From contig CAYNGH010000178.1 of assembly GCA_964396845.1 (NCBI GenBank), positions 1-6,532 of the forward strand: DNA of 6,532 nt, given 5' to 3'. Shown here piece by piece: positions 6,231-6,532 of this stretch. The number at the start of each line of letters is the position of its first letter. The first letter of the stretch is position 1. Source of the stretch: CAYNGH01 sp964396845 (lineage in GTDB: Bacteria; Vulcanimicrobiota; JAJTBE01; CAYNGH01). The notes below the pieces were generated by a model. That model was given only the letters and a program-made list of their open reading frames with translations. It had not been told where the DNA came from and searched no databases. The position numbers and the translations under genes are program-made.

Positions 6231-6532
6231 ATGAGCAGATTTTTTGAAAAAAGAAAAAAGAAATTAGGTCTTGCTCACGGCGGTACCGGTGAGATGGCGG
6301 TTGCTTCCCTTGATGCCGGGGCTGATATGGTTTATATGGGGCCTAAAGGCTGGAGCCGTCGCACCAGGGCCTTTGAAGCCGAGGATCATGTTATTGGCCA
6401 GGTTTCCCGTTATGCCCGGAGCAGGGGAAAAGTCCTGAAGCTGGCCTTGAACACCCTCCCTGCCAGCCATGAGATCCCCATGGGTCTTGCCTCTGTGGAT
6501 CGGTTTGTGGAGATGGGGGTTCTGGATTTCAT
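6231..6532 (+). CDS. Peptidase U32 family protein, N-terminal part (C-terminus outside window)
   Basis: The first 100 residues are visible and the frame is still open at the right edge. After a basic start (MSRFFEKRKKK), LGLAHGGTGEMAVASLDAGADMVYMGPKGWSRRTRAF (12-48) matches the opening beta-alpha unit of the U32 family, where relatives read roughly as a glycine-rich loop, then a helix, then DYGADAVYLG and a serine/arginine stretch. VLKLALNTLPASHEI (68-82) matches the family's NTLP strand, and FVEMGVLDF (92-100) its next helix. Characterised U32 proteins include collagenase-like proteases and the tRNA/rRNA or ubiquinone hydroxylation factors TrhP, RlhA and UbiU/UbiV, several of which carry Fe-S clusters. 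Which group this one joins cannot be told without its C-terminal cysteines. I chose the ATG at 6231 (GGTGAG 8 nt upstream); a GTG at 6222 is also in frame, with a stop just before it. Confidence 0.8.
   Translation, partial: MSRFFEKRKKKLGLAHGGTGEMAVASLDAGADMVYMGPKGWSRRTRAFEAEDHVIGQVSRYARSRGKVLKLALNTLPASHEIPMGLASVDRFVEMGVLDF

Overview
The window suggests a strictly anaerobic, probably diderm bacterium. It holds a butyrate kinase / phosphate butyryltransferase pair, a radical SAM enzyme and a U32-family protein. The transporter binding protein at the left edge has an ordinary Sec signal peptide with no lipobox cysteine, which fits a periplasm better than a Gram-positive surface. GC content looks moderate by eye, Shine-Dalgarno sites are strong (GGAGG type), and TTG and GTG starts appear to be used. 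A Desulfobacterota-like or other fermentative or syntrophic anaerobe is a reasonable guess, but the sequence does not fix the lineage.

Layout from the left. (1) The minus strand carries the N-terminal 252 residues of a family 1 extracellular solute-binding protein, running off the left edge. (2) Next come two small minus-strand membrane proteins of unknown function: 153 aa with two membrane segments and a possible PH-like domain, and 119 aa with three membrane segments. (3) A strong hairpin terminator with a UUCG loop closes a two-gene minus-strand operon, buk then ptb, with 18 bp between the genes. (4) About 540 bp without a gene follow, rich in inverted repeats. (5) A minus-strand B12-binding-like/radical SAM protein (449 aa) comes next. 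(6) A divergent plus-strand gene, the first 100 residues of a U32 peptidase-family protein, runs off the right edge.

How the genes work together. Ptb converts butyryl-CoA (or a related short acyl-CoA) and phosphate to the acyl phosphate. Buk then moves the phosphate to ADP, giving ATP and the free acid; the pair can also run backwards to activate the acid. The remaining genes show no direct link to this pathway. The radical SAM and U32 genes share a 143-bp divergent promoter region and could be co-regulated.

I saw no transposon, CRISPR array, tRNA, rRNA or phage gene, and no clear sign of a novel defence or mobile system. The items most worth a second look are a ten-base G/C homopolymer inside the radical SAM gene, the buk-before-ptb gene order, a near-match 21-bp element upstream of two neighbouring genes, and the structured intergenic region upstream of buk.
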